DNA of 64,000 bases from Bacteroidota bacterium. Lineage in GTDB: Bacteria > Bacteroidota > Bacteroidia > Bacteroidales > CAIXZF01. The stretch lies in assembly GCA_022709385.1 (NCBI GenBank), contig JAKLIX010000003.1, forward strand, positions 186,001 through 250,000. The letters run 5' to 3'. Below are positions 8,259-17,118 of this stretch, piece after piece. Numbering within the stretch: the first letter of the stretch is position 1; every line of letters begins with the position of its first letter. The notes below the pieces were generated by a model, which made no database searches, had not been told where the DNA came from, and saw only the letters and a program-made list of their open reading frames with translations. The translations under genes and the position numbers were made by a program.

Positions 8259-9662
8259 TTACAGTGCGGCAACCATGGAGACGAAAAACCCGGTCTCTCC
8301 CATGTGGTTGCGCGAAAACTCCAGGCGGAAAACTTTATCGTAATAGGTTACGATGTTCAGGCCCGCACCATGCCCCATCAGCCAACGGTCTGCCAGGAAA
8401 TTCAGCTTGTCTTTCCTCGCCGCATGTACATAGGCCCAATCCGTGTAAAGGCTGAGGTAGACGGTGTAATGAATCTTTCCGATTGCTTCCGGAAGAAAGG
8501 TGAATTGATGTACTTTGGTTTTGATCAGGGCATAGCGGAAATCATGCCGGATCAGGAAAAAGTCCTGTCCGTCAATTACATAGTATTCGTACCCCCTGAC
8601 ATAATCATTGTCATAACCAAGTCCCTTCATCAGGAACCATGCTTCTTTTTCCTGCCTGCTGACCTTGGCCGTAAATCCTGATGCAAAATAAGCATCATGG
8701 AACAGTTTCCAGTATTTCTTCACGGAGCACCTGGCTCCCAAGGTATTGGGCCCGGATTGCCCGGTCAGGTCGAGCCCGTCTTTGTTCAGCTGGAGTTCGA
8801 GATAATATCCCGTCAGCGGATAGGGCTGATAGTCACGAAAATCGGCCTTGTACCGGTATGTAAGTGTAAAGAAACCAGGCTTTTTGTCATCCGACCAGGA
8901 ATAGTCCGGGTTCAGTTTAAAGAGTGTGTCGGAAAGCTCGTAACGGCTGTGCGAAAGGCTGAGGTAGTGATAATGGTGGATTCCTTTTCTGAAGGAGAGC
9001 CTGAGGGTATTGACAAAACGGGTACGAAGAAAAAAGTCCCTGTCCTTGATTTCGAGTGATTTATTACGGTAACTGTCGTATGGAACGGAATGGTTTTTTA
9101 TGTAGAAGGAACTCAGGCTCAGACCGAGGTTTTGCTGCCTTGTCAGGTAAGGGATTTCGTATGTGAGTCCGTAAGAACGGTCGTAACCGGTCTTCAGGTT
9201 CAGGATGATCTTTTCCCTCCTTCCGCGGAAGTTGTCTTTCTGCAGGTAGAAGCCGTAGGTCACACGGCTCATGTCACCTTTCTGCCACCATGCGTTGAAA
9301 TTCCTGTCGGCCATCTCGATGACGGGAAAAGGCCAGAGATACCATCGTTCGGTGCACCGGAAATGAATATCCACGGTATCACCGGAACTGCGGAAGCTGC
9401 TTTCCGCATCCACAAAGTTGAACAGCGAAAGGTTGAGCATGTTTTGCCTGGTTTCTTCCAGCAGCGCTGCAAACTGATCCATTCCAAGCCTGTCGCCTTC
9501 GCTGAAAAGCAGCTCGCGCCGCAGTATGGACGTTTTGGTGGAGCGGTTCCCGCTGAAACTGATGTTGCCGATGGTGACGGAATCTGCCTGAACAGCCATT
9601 CCGGCAGCATGCATGCCCGGCAGAACAAGGACGAAAAGAAGGGACAACAGCCGTCTATACAT
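8259..9662 (-). CDS. Short Omp85-like protein: single POTRA plus beta-barrel
   Basis: 467 residues with a signal peptide (MYRRLLSLLFVLVLPGMHAAGMA). Residues about 28-115 form one POTRA-like domain (V-T-I-G-N-I-S-F-S-G-N-R-S-T-K-T-S-I, then a helix and the E-R-W-Y-L-W-P-F strand). The rest is a barrel rich in Y, R and F, with V-R-G-Y-E-Y-Y-V-I-D-G resembling the Omp85 RGY loop. It is much shorter than BamA and has one POTRA, so it may be a TamA/FhaC-like insertase or a specialised transporter; its substrate is unknown. It overlaps the upstream CBS gene by eight bases, which suggests coupled translation. The last strand ends in hydrophobic M-V-A-A-L. Confidence 0.8.
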   Translation of the reverse strand: MYRRLLSLLFVLVLPGMHAAGMAVQADSVTIGNISFSGNRSTKTSILRRELLFSEGDRLGMDQFAALLEETRQNMLNLSLFNFVDAESSFRSSGDTVDIHFRCTERWYLWPFPVIEMADRNFNAWWQKGDMSRVTYGFYLQKDNFRGRREKIILNLKTGYDRSYGLTYEIPYLTRQQNLGLSLSSFYIKNHSVPYDSYRNKSLEIKDRDFFLRTRFVNTLRLSFRKGIHHYHYLSLSHSRYELSDTLFKLNPDYSWSDDKKPGFFTLTYRYKADFRDYQPYPLTGYYLELQLNKDGLDLTGQSGPNTLGARCSVKKYWKLFHDAYFASGFTAKVSRQEKEAWFLMKGLGYDNDYVRGYEYYVIDGQDFFLIRHDFRYALIKTKVHQFTFLPEAIGKIHYTVYLSLYTDWAYVHAARKDKLNFLADRWLMGHGAGLNIVTYYDKVFRLEFSRNHMGETGFFVSMVAAL

Positions 9663-10317
9663 TCAGATAATTCATGAATGAATCAAACCTGTCGCGCAGA
9701 AAATCATCGTAATGGCTTTCGGAAAAAGAAGCTTTAATGATATAGTCGTAGCGGTTGAAGGTACTGATCACCGCCGTTAAATCCATCTTATTGATTTTCA
9801 ATATGATGTTAAGTTTGGTAGAATCAGTGTGCGAATGAATAAAGACACTGAGGATACTGGCATCGTTGGATTCGACGATCTGGGCAATCTGGCTGAGGCT
9901 GTAATCTTTTTCATTGACTTCCAGGATCAGGACGCCGCCGGGGTTGGTGACAGCGGTGAAGTCGGCAAACCATTCCACCAGTTTACGCTGGGTGATGACA
10001 CCGAGATAGATATTGTGTTTGTCGAGGACGGGCACCAGCGACAGTTTGGTTTCTGCAACGACCCGGATCACCTCATAGATATGCTGGTCTTCCTGGACAC
10101 AGGCTCTTGACAGGGACAGGCGGTGGTTGCCGATGGGTTCCTCGAAATGGTTCATCTGCAGGATGTCTTCATCGGATATCACGCCCAGCAGTTCTTCATT
10201 GTTGATGATGGGCAGATGTGAAACCCGGTATTCATCCATCAGGCCGAGGGCTTCGAGCCCGGTGTCGGAGGTCTTCAGGGCAGGGATCTTGTCGGTGATG
10301 AGGTTCTTGGCTATCAA
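9655..10317 (-). CDS. CBS-domain protein (AcuB-like) with C-terminal ACT-like domain
   Basis: 220 residues. Two CBS repeats cover about residues 5-125 (marked by V-S-H-L-P-I-I-N-N and S-L-V-P-V-L-D). They are followed by an ACT-like segment (G-G-V-L-I-L-E-V-N-E-K-D-Y-S-L-S-Q-I-A) and a second half (I-I-L-K-I-N-K-M-D) reminiscent of AcuB-type regulators. CBS pairs bind adenosyl nucleotides and usually regulate a partner. No in-frame ATG lies upstream, so the start seems to be TTG at 10317-10315. Placement between pdxJ and nadK hints at a regulatory link to cofactor or envelope metabolism, but that is inference. Confidence 0.85.
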   Translation of the reverse strand: MIAKNLITDKIPALKTSDTGLEALGLMDEYRVSHLPIINNEELLGVISDEDILQMNHFEEPIGNHRLSLSRACVQEDQHIYEVIRVVAETKLSLVPVLDKHNIYLGVITQRKLVEWFADFTAVTNPGGVLILEVNEKDYSLSQIAQIVESNDASILSVFIHSHTDSTKLNIILKINKMDLTAVISTFNRYDYIIKASFSESHYDDFLRDRFDSFMNYLNV

Positions 10318-10336
10318 GGCAGGTTCACGTTCGGTA

Positions 10337-11053
10337 TTATTGATGTAATTGTCTCAGGTAGAGTTGAATGGTATTCTCAAGGCCGTAATACAGGGCGTCG
10401 CAGATCAGGGCATGTCCGATGGAGACTTCCAGCAATCCTGCGACGTGCCGTGCGAAGAATGCCAGATTCTCGAGGTTCAGGTCGTGCCCCGCATTGAGGC
10501 CAAGGCCGTTCTTTTCTGCCACCAGGGCAGCCTGTACGAAAGGCCTGACGGCCAGTTCCGGGTTGGCGGGAAACTGCTTCGCATAGCTTTCTGTATACAG
10601 TTCCACCCGGTCTGTACCTGTTTGCGCAGCCTTTTCTATCATCAGCGGGTCGGTTTCAATGAAGACGGAAGTGCGGATCTGATGCCGCCTGAATTCGGCG
10701 ATGACTTCCCTCAGAAAACCGGCATGCTTCACAGTATTCCATCCCGCATTGGAAGTCAGCACCCCTGGCGGATCAGGGACTAGCGTAACCTGGTCCGGTT
10801 TCACTTTGATCACCAGGTCCACAAAGGTTTCGGAGGGATAACCCTCAATATTGAACTCAGTGCTGATGAATGGTTTAAGATCGATGACATCCCGGTAGCG
10901 GATATGTCTTTCGTCGGGCCTGGGATGAACGGTGATTCCCCGGGCTCCGTAGCGCTGACAATCCCTTGCCACCTGAAGCACATCCGGCAGATTCCCTCCC
11001 CTGGCATTGCGCAGGGTGGCGATCTTGTTGATATTAACACTCAGCCGTGTCAT
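10337..11053 (-). CDS. pdxJ: Pyridoxine 5'-phosphate synthase
   Basis: About 238 residues from the ATG at 11053-11051; an alternative TTG lies at 11068. The N-terminus has the PdxJ signature [17 protein letters not shown]. It is followed by [16 protein letters not shown] and later by [19 protein letters not shown] and the C-terminal E-V-S-I-G-H-A-L. PdxJ condenses 1-deoxyxylulose 5-phosphate with 3-amino-2-oxopropyl phosphate to give pyridoxine phosphate. It is the first gene of the minus-strand cluster, 19 bases ahead of the CBS gene. Confidence 0.97.
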   Translation of the reverse strand: MTRLSVNINKIATLRNARGGNLPDVLQVARDCQRYGARGITVHPRPDERHIRYRDVIDLKPFISTEFNIEGYPSETFVDLVIKVKPDQVTLVPDPPGVLTSNAGWNTVKHAGFLREVIAEFRRHQIRTSVFIETDPLMIEKAAQTGTDRVELYTESYAKQFPANPELAVRPFVQAALVAEKNGLGLNAGHDLNLENLAFFARHVAGLLEVSIGHALICDALYYGLENTIQLYLRQLHQ

Positions 11054-11256
11054 CCGGTTTTTTTGCAAAGGTAGGAAACCTGACAGATTTCGGGCCTTGC
11101 TTCAAGCATTCCGAATTCTAAACTTATTAAACCTTAGTCTTTTAGCTGAATTTCAGCCTTTTCACTTCAATTTGTTACCTTCATTTTTCTCACTTCTTTC
11201 AAATACTCAACGTCTAAACCAATAAACACCTATAGTGTAAACCAGAATTAATTGAA

Positions 11257-11306
11257 CCACATAGGACACATAGGGTAATTACCTATGTGATCTATGTGCC
11301 TATGTG
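11257..11306. repeat. Palindromic core, array A unit 1
   Basis: The ~50-bp core contains CACATAGG, a seven-base centre (GTAATTA) and CCTATGTG, flanked by one further CACATAGG on the left and two further TATGTG copies on the right, so several alternative stems can form. Confidence 0.85.
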
Positions 11307-11649
11307 TTGAAAATAAAGAGAATAAGCACGGTAAGCATGACGGCTAAACTTCTAAACCAATAAACTCCTAAACCGGCCTCCAGCCGGGAAACTGATCCCA
11401 GTACGAAGCAATGCTTCTCCACGCCCGGCCCTTATTACCACGGAGTTACACGGAGTTATGCACGGAGTAGCCAAAAATGATTACTTTTCACGACCCATGG
11501 TTCATGAAACTTTAGACCCCAGATCATAAACTACTAAACCGGCTTCAGTCAAGCAGCTGACCTCATTAAACTTTAGACCTTGGACCTTAAACTATTAACT
11601 CAACTTCTAAACCAATAAACACCTATAGTGTAAACCAGAATTAATTGAA

Positions 11650-11699
11650 CCACATAGGACACATAGGGTAATTACCTATGTGATCTATGTGCCTATGTG
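11650..11699. repeat. Palindromic core, array A unit 2
   Basis: Identical by eye to the core at 11257, exactly one 393-bp period downstream. Confidence 0.85.
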
Positions 11700-12041
11700 T
11701 TGAAAATAAAGAGAATAAGCACGGTCAGCATGACGACTAAACTTCTAAACCAATAAACTCCTAAACCGGTCTCCATCCGGGAAATGCTTCCGGTACGAAA
11801 CAATGCTTCTCCACGCCCGGCCCTTATTACCACGGAGTTACACGGAGTTATGCACGGAGTAGCCAAAAATGATTACTTTTCACGACCCATGGTTCATTAA
11901 ACTTTAGACCCCAGATCATAAACTCCTAAACCGGCTTCAGTCAAGCAGCTGACCTCATTAAACTTTAGAACTTGGACCTTAAACTATTAACTCAACTTCT
12001 AAACCAATAAACACTTATACTGTAAACTTGAATTAATTGAA

Positions 12042-12091
12042 CCACATAGGACACATAGGGTAATTACCTATGTGATCTATGTGCCTATATG
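12042..12091. repeat. Palindromic core, array A unit 3
   Basis: Same core as 11257 with one change in the outermost right arm (CCTATATG instead of CCTATGTG). The inner 8-bp stem is intact. Confidence 0.82.
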
Positions 12092-12269
12092 TTGAAAATA
12101 AAGAGAATGAACACAGTCAGCATGACGGCTAAACTTCTAAACCAATAAACTCCTAAACCGGCCTCCAGCCGGGAAATGCTTCCGGTACGAAACGATGACA
12201 TTTCAGCCTTTTCACTTCAATTTTTTACCTTCATTTATCTCCCTTCAGTCAAGCAACATCAGATTGTAC

Positions 12270-12300
12270 TTGATTTTAATTGTTTTATCGTGTATATTTG
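12270..12300 (+). promoter_or_regulatory. Bacteroidota-type promoter (TTG-N20-TATATTTG)
   Basis: TTG at 12270-12272 is separated by 20 bases from TATATTTG at 12293-12300, an excellent match to the primary-sigma promoter of Bacteroidota. It faces the small T9SS gene at 12459 and the fibre gene at 13116. A homologous promoter with identical spacing lies at 16692-16722. Confidence 0.75.
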
Positions 12301-12458
12301 AAGAAAAAACACATTTGCCGCAATTTAATTTACCTGGGATTCGGCATAGATACAAACTGTGGAGGCAAGTCCTGGGCTGAGCGCAGGGCGTCGGCAACGA
12401 AAACTTATCCGCAGTCCGAAAACAACATCAGTATTCACCCTATAACACAGGAGGTCAG

Positions 12459-12983
12459 ATGCGACACAAAAACCAAATCGACGCAGACAGAAGGATGAAA
12501 TCAAGCTGTGCCGCACTGGCGGCGTGGCTGGTTTTCATCCTTCCGCTTTTACCCGTCGCGGCGCAGGAAAGCCTGAATGCCACGGGAGGGGATGCCGCCG
12601 GCAGCGGAGGCACAGCGGCGTATTCCGCCGGACAGCTTGTTTATCATACCTTCCAGGGAGCAACTGCTTCAGCGGCAGAGGGCGTGCAACAGCCCTGGGA
12701 GATATCGGTGGTCACAGCACTGGAAGGAAGCGCGGGAATAAAACTTTCAGTTTCGGCTTATCCGAATCCCGCTGATGATCACCTTACGCTTGAGGTACAT
12801 GACTTCGATCTGTCAGGTTTACATTTCCGCCTGCTGGAAATGAGCGGAAAACTCGTCAGTAGCGGAATGATAAGCGAAAACAAAACAAACATTGCCACAG
12901 GCTTGCTTGCCGGGGCAGCGTATTTCCTGAAGGTCATGCGGGGAAGTACGCAAGTGAAAACATTTGTCATTGTAAAAAAATAG
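12459..12983 (+). CDS. Small secreted protein with T9SS type A sorting domain
   Basis: 174 residues. An AGGAGG four bases before the ATG at 12459 supports that start; an internal ATG at 12495 would give a tidier signal peptide (MKSSCAALAAWLVFILPLLPVAAQ) but has GAAGG right against it. The mature part is short and rich in G, S and A (Q-E-S-L-N-A-T-G-G-D-A-A-G-S-G-G, then G-V-Q-Q-P-W-E-I-S-V-V). The last ~80 residues form a T9SS sorting domain with Y-P-N-P-A-D-D and ending F-V-I-V-K-K. As I recall, this N-A-T-G-G/G-V-Q-Q-P-x-E-I pattern is often found next to S74 tail-fibre-like genes in Bacteroidota, as here. Probably exported to the cell surface; function unknown. Confidence 0.82.
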   Translation: MRHKNQIDADRRMKSSCAALAAWLVFILPLLPVAAQESLNATGGDAAGSGGTAAYSAGQLVYHTFQGATASAAEGVQQPWEISVVTALEGSAGIKLSVSAYPNPADDHLTLEVHDFDLSGLHFRLLEMSGKLVSSGMISENKTNIATGLLAGAAYFLKVMRGSTQVKTFVIVKK

Positions 12984-13115
12984 CCGCCTTTCTGATGGAA
13001 TGATATCGCCTTTGAAAAGGCAGGAGATATCATGATCATCCGTGGCAGGAACCGGCATGAATTCCGGGATCCATATTATAAATAAATGATTACTAACCAA
13101 TAACAACATAATAGA

Positions 13116-15119
13116 ATGAAGAAGGCAATCATTACCCTGGCAAATCTGCTGATCGTCACAGCCGTCTGGGCTCAGTCCGCACAGCAGTACATCAGCTATC
13201 AGGCCGTAATCCGCAATGCAGGCAATGCCCTTGTGACCAATCAGGGCATCGGCATGCAGCTGAGCATCCTGCAGGGTGCTCCGGGCGGAACGGCGGTTTA
13301 TGTCGAACGCCATTTTCCGAACACCAATGCCAACGGGCTGGTGAGTGTGGAGATCGGAAGCGGAATCATGGTCAGCGGCAATTATGCCGGCATTGACTGG
13401 GCTGGCGGTCCCTATTTCCTGAAGACCGAAACCGACCCCAACGGAGGGGCAAACTACAGCATCACGGGCACCAGCCAGTTGCTGAGCGTTCCCTATGCTT
13501 TGTATGCCATTACTGCCGATTCCCTTGCCGGCGGTGTCATCGAAACGGATCCGCTCTGGCTGGCCAGTCCATCATCCGGCATCAGCGGCACCGACCTGGC
13601 AAACTGGAACACCGCCTTCGGCTGGGGCAACCATGCCGCGGCAGGATATGCGCCTGCAGTGCACACGCATGCCGCAGCCGACGTTAGCAGCGGGATTTTA
13701 GACATTGCCCGAATACCCACCGGTACCACCAGTGCCACGGTATCCCTGGGCAACCACACCCATTCCCAATACCTCAGCACCGAAGCTGACCCCACATGGA
13801 ATGGCAATGCTAATGCAACTGCACCCATTTGGAGACAGGGCGATGTGGGGATTGGCATCCTCGGCCCCCCGGACGCTATGCTTCATGCTGTTGGCAATGG
13901 AATAGGAGGTGGCAATGTGCTGTTTGTGGGAGAGTATTTATCATCCAATCCAGGCAACCCGCCTGCCACGGGAGCCGGCACCCGCATGATGTGGTATCCG
14001 AATAAGGGGGCTTTCAGGGTCGGATATGTTAATGGTACACATTGGAATAAAGACAGCATTGGTCTTTGCTCGGTAGCGATGGGCTATAATACAAAGGCCA
14101 GGGCAGGCTATTCCACTGCTATGGGAAATGGAACTAAAGCTTCGGGAAATTCGTCTACTGCACTGGGAGAAGGTACAACAGCTTCGGGATACGGGGCCAC
14201 TGCAATGGGAATTAATTCATACGCAATTGGCAACGTGTCCACCGCAATGGGGTATGGGACAGCTGCTGAGGAGATGTACTCCACCGCGATGGGAAGTTAC
14301 ACAACTGCTTCTGCATACACTTCCACGGCATTAGGAGGTGGTACGGTTGCTTCGGGAGATTATTCCACTACAATGGGATATCATACGACCGCTTCGGGAT
14401 ACTACTCCGCAGCATTCGGGTATTACACTACTGCTTCGGGACACTGTTCAAAAGCAATGGGGTCATATACCGTTGCTCCTTCATATGTTGAAGTGGTGAT
14501 AGGAAGACATAATATGGCTTATACTCCGGGTTCATCAACCGGATGGAACAGTAGTGACCGCCTGTTTGTGATCGGCAACGGAACATCCTCAACTGCACAA
14601 AGCAATGCCATGACGGTACTGAAAAACGGAAGGGTCGGGCTTCAGACCGTCACCACGCCGACCTTTGCCCTGGAGCTTCCCAACAGCAGCACCGATGGCG
14701 TGGGCAAGGGCAGAGCCAATGCATGGACCACCTATTCGGATGCACGGGTTAAATCCGGTATGCAACCCATTGCCTACGGACTGAAGGAGATCATGCGCTT
14801 AAAGCCCGTCCGCTATTTCCACCATGATTCCAGGACGGAAGCCGGCGTGCTTCAAATCCTGGAAAGCGGAGCTCCCGGTGTGGGTTTTGCAGCCCAGGAG
14901 GTATACCCGATCATACCTGAAATCGTGTCTGTTCCGGAAGATGAAAATTCAGCACTGTGGGGCCTGAGCTACGACAAGCTGACCCCCGTGCTGGTCAAAG
15001 CCATACAGGAACAGCAGGAGATCATAGACGCTCAGCGTACGGACATCGATCAGTTACGGTCCGAACTTGAAGCATTAAAACATATATTTGAGCAGCAAGT
15101 GCAAAGCGCAGCCCGTTAA
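13116..15119 (+). CDS. Secreted fibre protein: YadA-head-like repeats and S74 chaperone domain
   Basis: 667 residues with a signal peptide (MKKAIITLANLLIVTAVWAQS). Residues 25-135 are an N-terminal domain common in Bacteroidota fibre-like proteins (Y-I-S-Y-Q-A-V-I-R-N-A). Residues about 317-455 consist of 14-residue repeats of the form S-T-A-M-G-x-G-T-x-A-S-G, like YadA/hep-Hag trimeric head repeats. Residues about 539-635 match the peptidase S74 intramolecular chaperone, with S-D-A-R-V-K at its start and F-A-A-Q-E-V-Y-P further on. A short coiled coil closes the protein. I infer a trimeric surface fibre whose chaperone may self-cleave after assembly. No T9SS domain is present, so its route out is unclear. 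A decayed copy of its 5' end lies at 16906. Confidence 0.85.
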   Translation: MKKAIITLANLLIVTAVWAQSAQQYISYQAVIRNAGNALVTNQGIGMQLSILQGAPGGTAVYVERHFPNTNANGLVSVEIGSGIMVSGNYAGIDWAGGPYFLKTETDPNGGANYSITGTSQLLSVPYALYAITADSLAGGVIETDPLWLASPSSGISGTDLANWNTAFGWGNHAAAGYAPAVHTHAAADVSSGILDIARIPTGTTSATVSLGNHTHSQYLSTEADPTWNGNANATAPIWRQGDVGIGILGPPDAMLHAVGNGIGGGNVLFVGEYLSSNPGNPPATGAGTRMMWYPNKGAFRVGYVNGTHWNKDSIGLCSVAMGYNTKARAGYSTAMGNGTKASGNSSTALGEGTTASGYGATAMGINSYAIGNVSTAMGYGTAAEEMYSTAMGSYTTASAYTSTALGGGTVASGDYSTTMGYHTTASGYYSAAFGYYTTASGHCSKAMGSYTVAPSYVEVVIGRHNMAYTPGSSTGWNSSDRLFVIGNGTSSTAQSNAMTVLKNGRVGLQTVTTPTFALELPNSSTDGVGKGRANAWTTYSDARVKSGMQPIAYGLKEIMRLKPVRYFHHDSRTEAGVLQILESGAPGVGFAAQEVYPIIPEIVSVPEDENSALWGLSYDKLTPVLVKAIQEQQEIIDAQRTDIDQLRSELEALKHIFEQQVQSAAR

Positions 15120-15231
15120 ACGAATAGGAATAAGCGAAACTTCAATTTTTTACCTTCATTTTTCTCACTTCTTTCAAATACTCAACGTCTAAACCAGTAA
15201 ACACCTATACTGTAAACCAGAATTAATTGAA

Positions 15232-15281
15232 CCACATAGGACACATAGGATAATTACCTATGTGATCTATGTGCCTATGTG
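15232..15281. repeat. Palindromic core, array B unit 1
   Basis: Same core as 11257 with centre ATAATTA instead of GTAATTA. The 8-bp arms are unchanged. Confidence 0.82.
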
Positions 15282-15610
15282 TTGAAAATAAAGAGAATGA
15301 ACACGGTCAGCATGACGGCTAAACTTCTAAACCAATAAACTACTAAACCGGCTTCCAGCCGGGAAAGTTTCCGGTACGAAACAATGCTTCTCCACGCCGG
15401 CCTTTTAAACCACGGAGTTACACGGAGTTATGCACGGAGTGAATTTTTAAAGTTGGAGGGAAGAAAATTGAAGTGAGAAGTGAAGTAGAAAGAATTGAAT
15501 TTCAGTCTTTTAACTCCACTTCAATTTTTTACCTTCATTTTTCTCACTTCTTTCAAATACTCAACGTCTAAACCAGTAAACACCTATACTGTAAACTTGA
15601 ATTAATTGAA

Positions 15611-15660
15611 CCACATAGGACACATAGGATAATTACCTATGTGATCTATGTGCCTATGTG
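15611..15660. repeat. Palindromic core, array B unit 2
   Basis: Identical by eye to the core at 15232. Confidence 0.82.
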
Positions 15661-15769
15661 TTGAAAATAAAGAGAATGAACACGGTCAGCATGACGGCTA
15701 AACTTCTAAACCAATAAACTCCTAAACCGGCCTCCAGCTTGTGAAAAAAGGCATTATCTTCGTAGCAGC

Positions 15770-16555
15770 ATGGAACTTTTTTTCAGAGAATACGGGCAGG
15801 GACAGGATTTCATCATCCTGCACGGGCTTTTCGGCCTGAGCGACAACTGGGTCACCATTGCCCGGAGGATAGGGGAGCAGTTCCGTGTGTTTGTCCCCGA
15901 TATGCGCAACCATGGTCAGTCACCCCATCATCCCGTACACTCATACCCGGCCATGGTGGCTGATATTGAAGCATTCATCACTTCCCGCGTTATCCGGCAG
16001 CCTGTGGTCATGGGTCATTCCATGGGCGGCAAGGTGGCCATGCAACTGGCGCTTTCCAATCCGGAGCTGATTTCAAGGCTGATCGTACTGGATATCAGTT
16101 ACCGCGAATACAATTTGCGACAACAGCACCTTCACATGCTTGAGGCCATGACATCCCTTGATCTGACGGCGGTAAAAAACCGGCGTGAGGCGGAGGAACA
16201 TGTGGCGGCACGCATACATGAACGGAGGTTGCAGCAGTTCGTCTTGAAGAACCTGTTCCGCAACGGCCAGGTCTTCTCCTGGCGGCCAAACCTGACTGCG
16301 TTGGAGGCAAACCTTGATCTGATGGCTGCCGGTATCGGGCTCCAGGATACATATCCCGCGCCGTCATTGTTCATCAGGGGTTCAGATTCAGATTACCTGC
16401 CGGATGAAGATATTCCTGTTATTCGGAAATCATTCCCTGCAGCACAATTTCAAACCATATCCGGTGCCGGGCACTGGCTGCACGCCGATGCACCCCTTGC
16501 CCTCTGCCGCCATATCAGGGAATTTACCGGTAAGGAATGTGAATTTGAGGGTTGA
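15770..16555 (+). CDS. Alpha/beta hydrolase (YbfF-like esterase)
   Basis: 261 residues, no signal peptide, so probably cytosolic. The alpha/beta-hydrolase features are in place: oxyanion H-G at residues 18-19, nucleophile elbow G-H-S-M-G-G at 82-87 with serine 84, a likely acid in G-S-D-S-D near 208, and the catalytic histidine in S-G-A-G-H-W-L-H near 243. The length and the D-M-R-N-H-G-x-S block resemble the YbfF esterase group. The substrate cannot be read from sequence. Its last 90 bases are present again at 19445-19534 as a fragment, part of the duplication scar described in the findings. It converges on the crp-like fragment at 16564. Confidence 0.88.
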   Translation: MELFFREYGQGQDFIILHGLFGLSDNWVTIARRIGEQFRVFVPDMRNHGQSPHHPVHSYPAMVADIEAFITSRVIRQPVVMGHSMGGKVAMQLALSNPELISRLIVLDISYREYNLRQQHLHMLEAMTSLDLTAVKNRREAEEHVAARIHERRLQQFVLKNLFRNGQVFSWRPNLTALEANLDLMAAGIGLQDTYPAPSLFIRGSDSDYLPDEDIPVIRKSFPAAQFQTISGAGHWLHADAPLALCRHIREFTGKECEFEG

Positions 16556-16620
16556 GCCTGCAATTACCTGAGATCGGAAATTTTTCTCAGCAGTTTCTTA
16601 TCCATGATCTGCACTTCCCG
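16466..16620. repeat. Direct repeat, left copy (155 bp)
   Basis: This segment matches 19445-19599 without gaps at about 93% (11 differences counted by eye). It covers the 3' end of the hydrolase gene and the convergent 3' end of a crp/fnr gene. The right copy is attached to the full crp/fnr gene, the left to the full hydrolase. Confidence 0.88.
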
Positions 16621-16650
16621 GCCACCTGGTGCAATGATTTTCCTGCCAAT
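16564..16650 (-). pseudogene. 3' fragment of a crp/fnr gene
   Basis: Read on the minus strand, this stretch encodes the last ~28 residues of a Crp/Fnr regulator (Q-I-M-D-K-K-L-L-R-K-I-S-D-L-R, stop at 16566-16564), nearly identical to the end of the intact gene at 19543-20232. Similarity fades upstream of about 16640 and no start or further domain follows. It is a truncated duplicate. Confidence 0.82.
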
Positions 16651-16691
16651 CACCCGGAAACGGAAGTTATGCAAACAGAATCAGATTATAC

Positions 16692-16722
16692 TTGATTTTT
16701 ATTAATTTAAGGTGTATATTTG
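16692..16722 (+). promoter_or_regulatory. Duplicated Bacteroidota-type promoter
   Basis: TTG at 16692-16694, 20 bases, then TATATTTG at 16715-16722. It and about 30 bases on either side match the promoter at 12270-12300 (shared flanks ATCAGATT and GAAGAAAAA). It now stands about 400 bases before the secreted serine hydrolase gene and may drive it. Confidence 0.68.
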
Positions 16723-16771
16723 AAGAAAAACACTTTCGCCGCTTCATCATTTCATTGGGATACGATCTGTG

Positions 16772-16875
16772 CTCATACTTGGCAGGTTTGCGAATGCAAA
16801 GCTGCTGAGAAGGTTTAATGCCGTATACCTCTGGAACGAAAATTTTTCGCAAACCCATTGCGTGTCGGTATTAAA
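16772..16875. repeat. Two-copy ~103-bp element, copy 1
   Basis: About 80% identical by eye to 41713-41815. Conserved blocks include CTCATACTTG, TTTGCGAATGCAAAGCTG, TAATGCCGTA, CTGGAA and CGTGTCGGTAT. In this copy GGTTTGCGAA (16785-16794) is exactly complementary to TTCGCAAACC (16846-16855). TAATGCC (16816-16822) can pair with GGTATTA (16867-16873). These two pairings interleave, so they would make a pseudoknot. An internal TTTGC-GAAT-GCAAA hairpin is an alternative. Confidence 0.65.
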
Positions 16876-16905
16876 GAGGATTAACCGTTTACAACATGAT
16901 TAGAG

Positions 16906-17007
16906 ACGAAGAAAGCAATCATCCTCCTGGCAAATTTTCTGGTCATCACAGCGGTTCTGGCTCAGTCCACCCGGCAGAACATCAGCTGTCAGGCAGTTCA
17001 AGCTTAA
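16906..17007 (+). pseudogene. Decayed 5' fragment of the S74 fibre gene
   Basis: Translated from 16906, the frame reads T-K-K-A-I-I-L-L-A-N-F-L-V-I-T-A-V-L-A-Q-S and then stops at 17005-17007 after about 33 codons. This matches the signal peptide of the fibre protein at 13116 almost residue for residue. The start codon has become ACG and the rest of the gene is gone. The accompanying promoter copy lies at 16692. Confidence 0.85.
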
Positions 17008-17118
17008 CCTTCAGGGAAGTGAACAGCAATACCAAGGGGGGTACCCGGGGCATTCAAAGATTCATCGATAGCTATTTGGCTTAGCATTCTGTGGTTAATA
17101 ATCAATAAATTAAACACT

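Larger units (their letters stand above)
11130..12240. repeat. Intergenic tandem repeat array A (period about 393 bp)
   Basis: No gene is visible in this 1.4-kb gap. Near-identical units start at 11221, 11614 and 12006 (phase set at the A-A-T-A-A-A-C block), giving periods of 393 and 392; the third is incomplete and stops near 12195. Each unit contains a T-A-A-A-C-rich spacer, a palindromic core built from CACATAGG and CCTATGTG, a short CCGGC/GCCGG hairpin, a run of CACGGAGTT-type direct repeats, and more A/T-rich spacer. A lead-in block (TTCACTTCAA...TCTCACTTC) precedes unit 1. The units contain frequent stops in all frames. Similar blocks occur at 15121-15742 and 41345-42458. No transposase is nearby. 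Confidence 0.9.
15121..15742. repeat. Intergenic repeat array B (two units, period about 379 bp)
   Basis: Same family as 11130-12240. Two units start near 15190 and 15569. They carry the palindromic core, the CACGGAGTT run (15410-15440, first unit only) and the AATTGAAGTG/CACTTCAATT inverted pair between about 15470 and 15530. No reading frame of note. The array ends about 30 bases before the hydrolase ATG, so that gene's promoter must lie in or beside the repeat. Confidence 0.88.

Noticed and set aside
11130..12240. Possible CRISPR array
   Set aside because: Units are ~393 bp and nearly identical throughout. There are no 25-40 bp repeats with unique spacers and no cas genes.
12195..12498. 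Short overlapping frames before the small T9SS gene
   Set aside because: They run through repeat remnants and the promoter and have no resemblance to known proteins.
13116..15119. Prophage tail-fibre gene
   Set aside because: S74 and collar-like domains suggest phage, but there is a cleavable signal peptide, a T9SS gene beside it and no other phage gene in the window.
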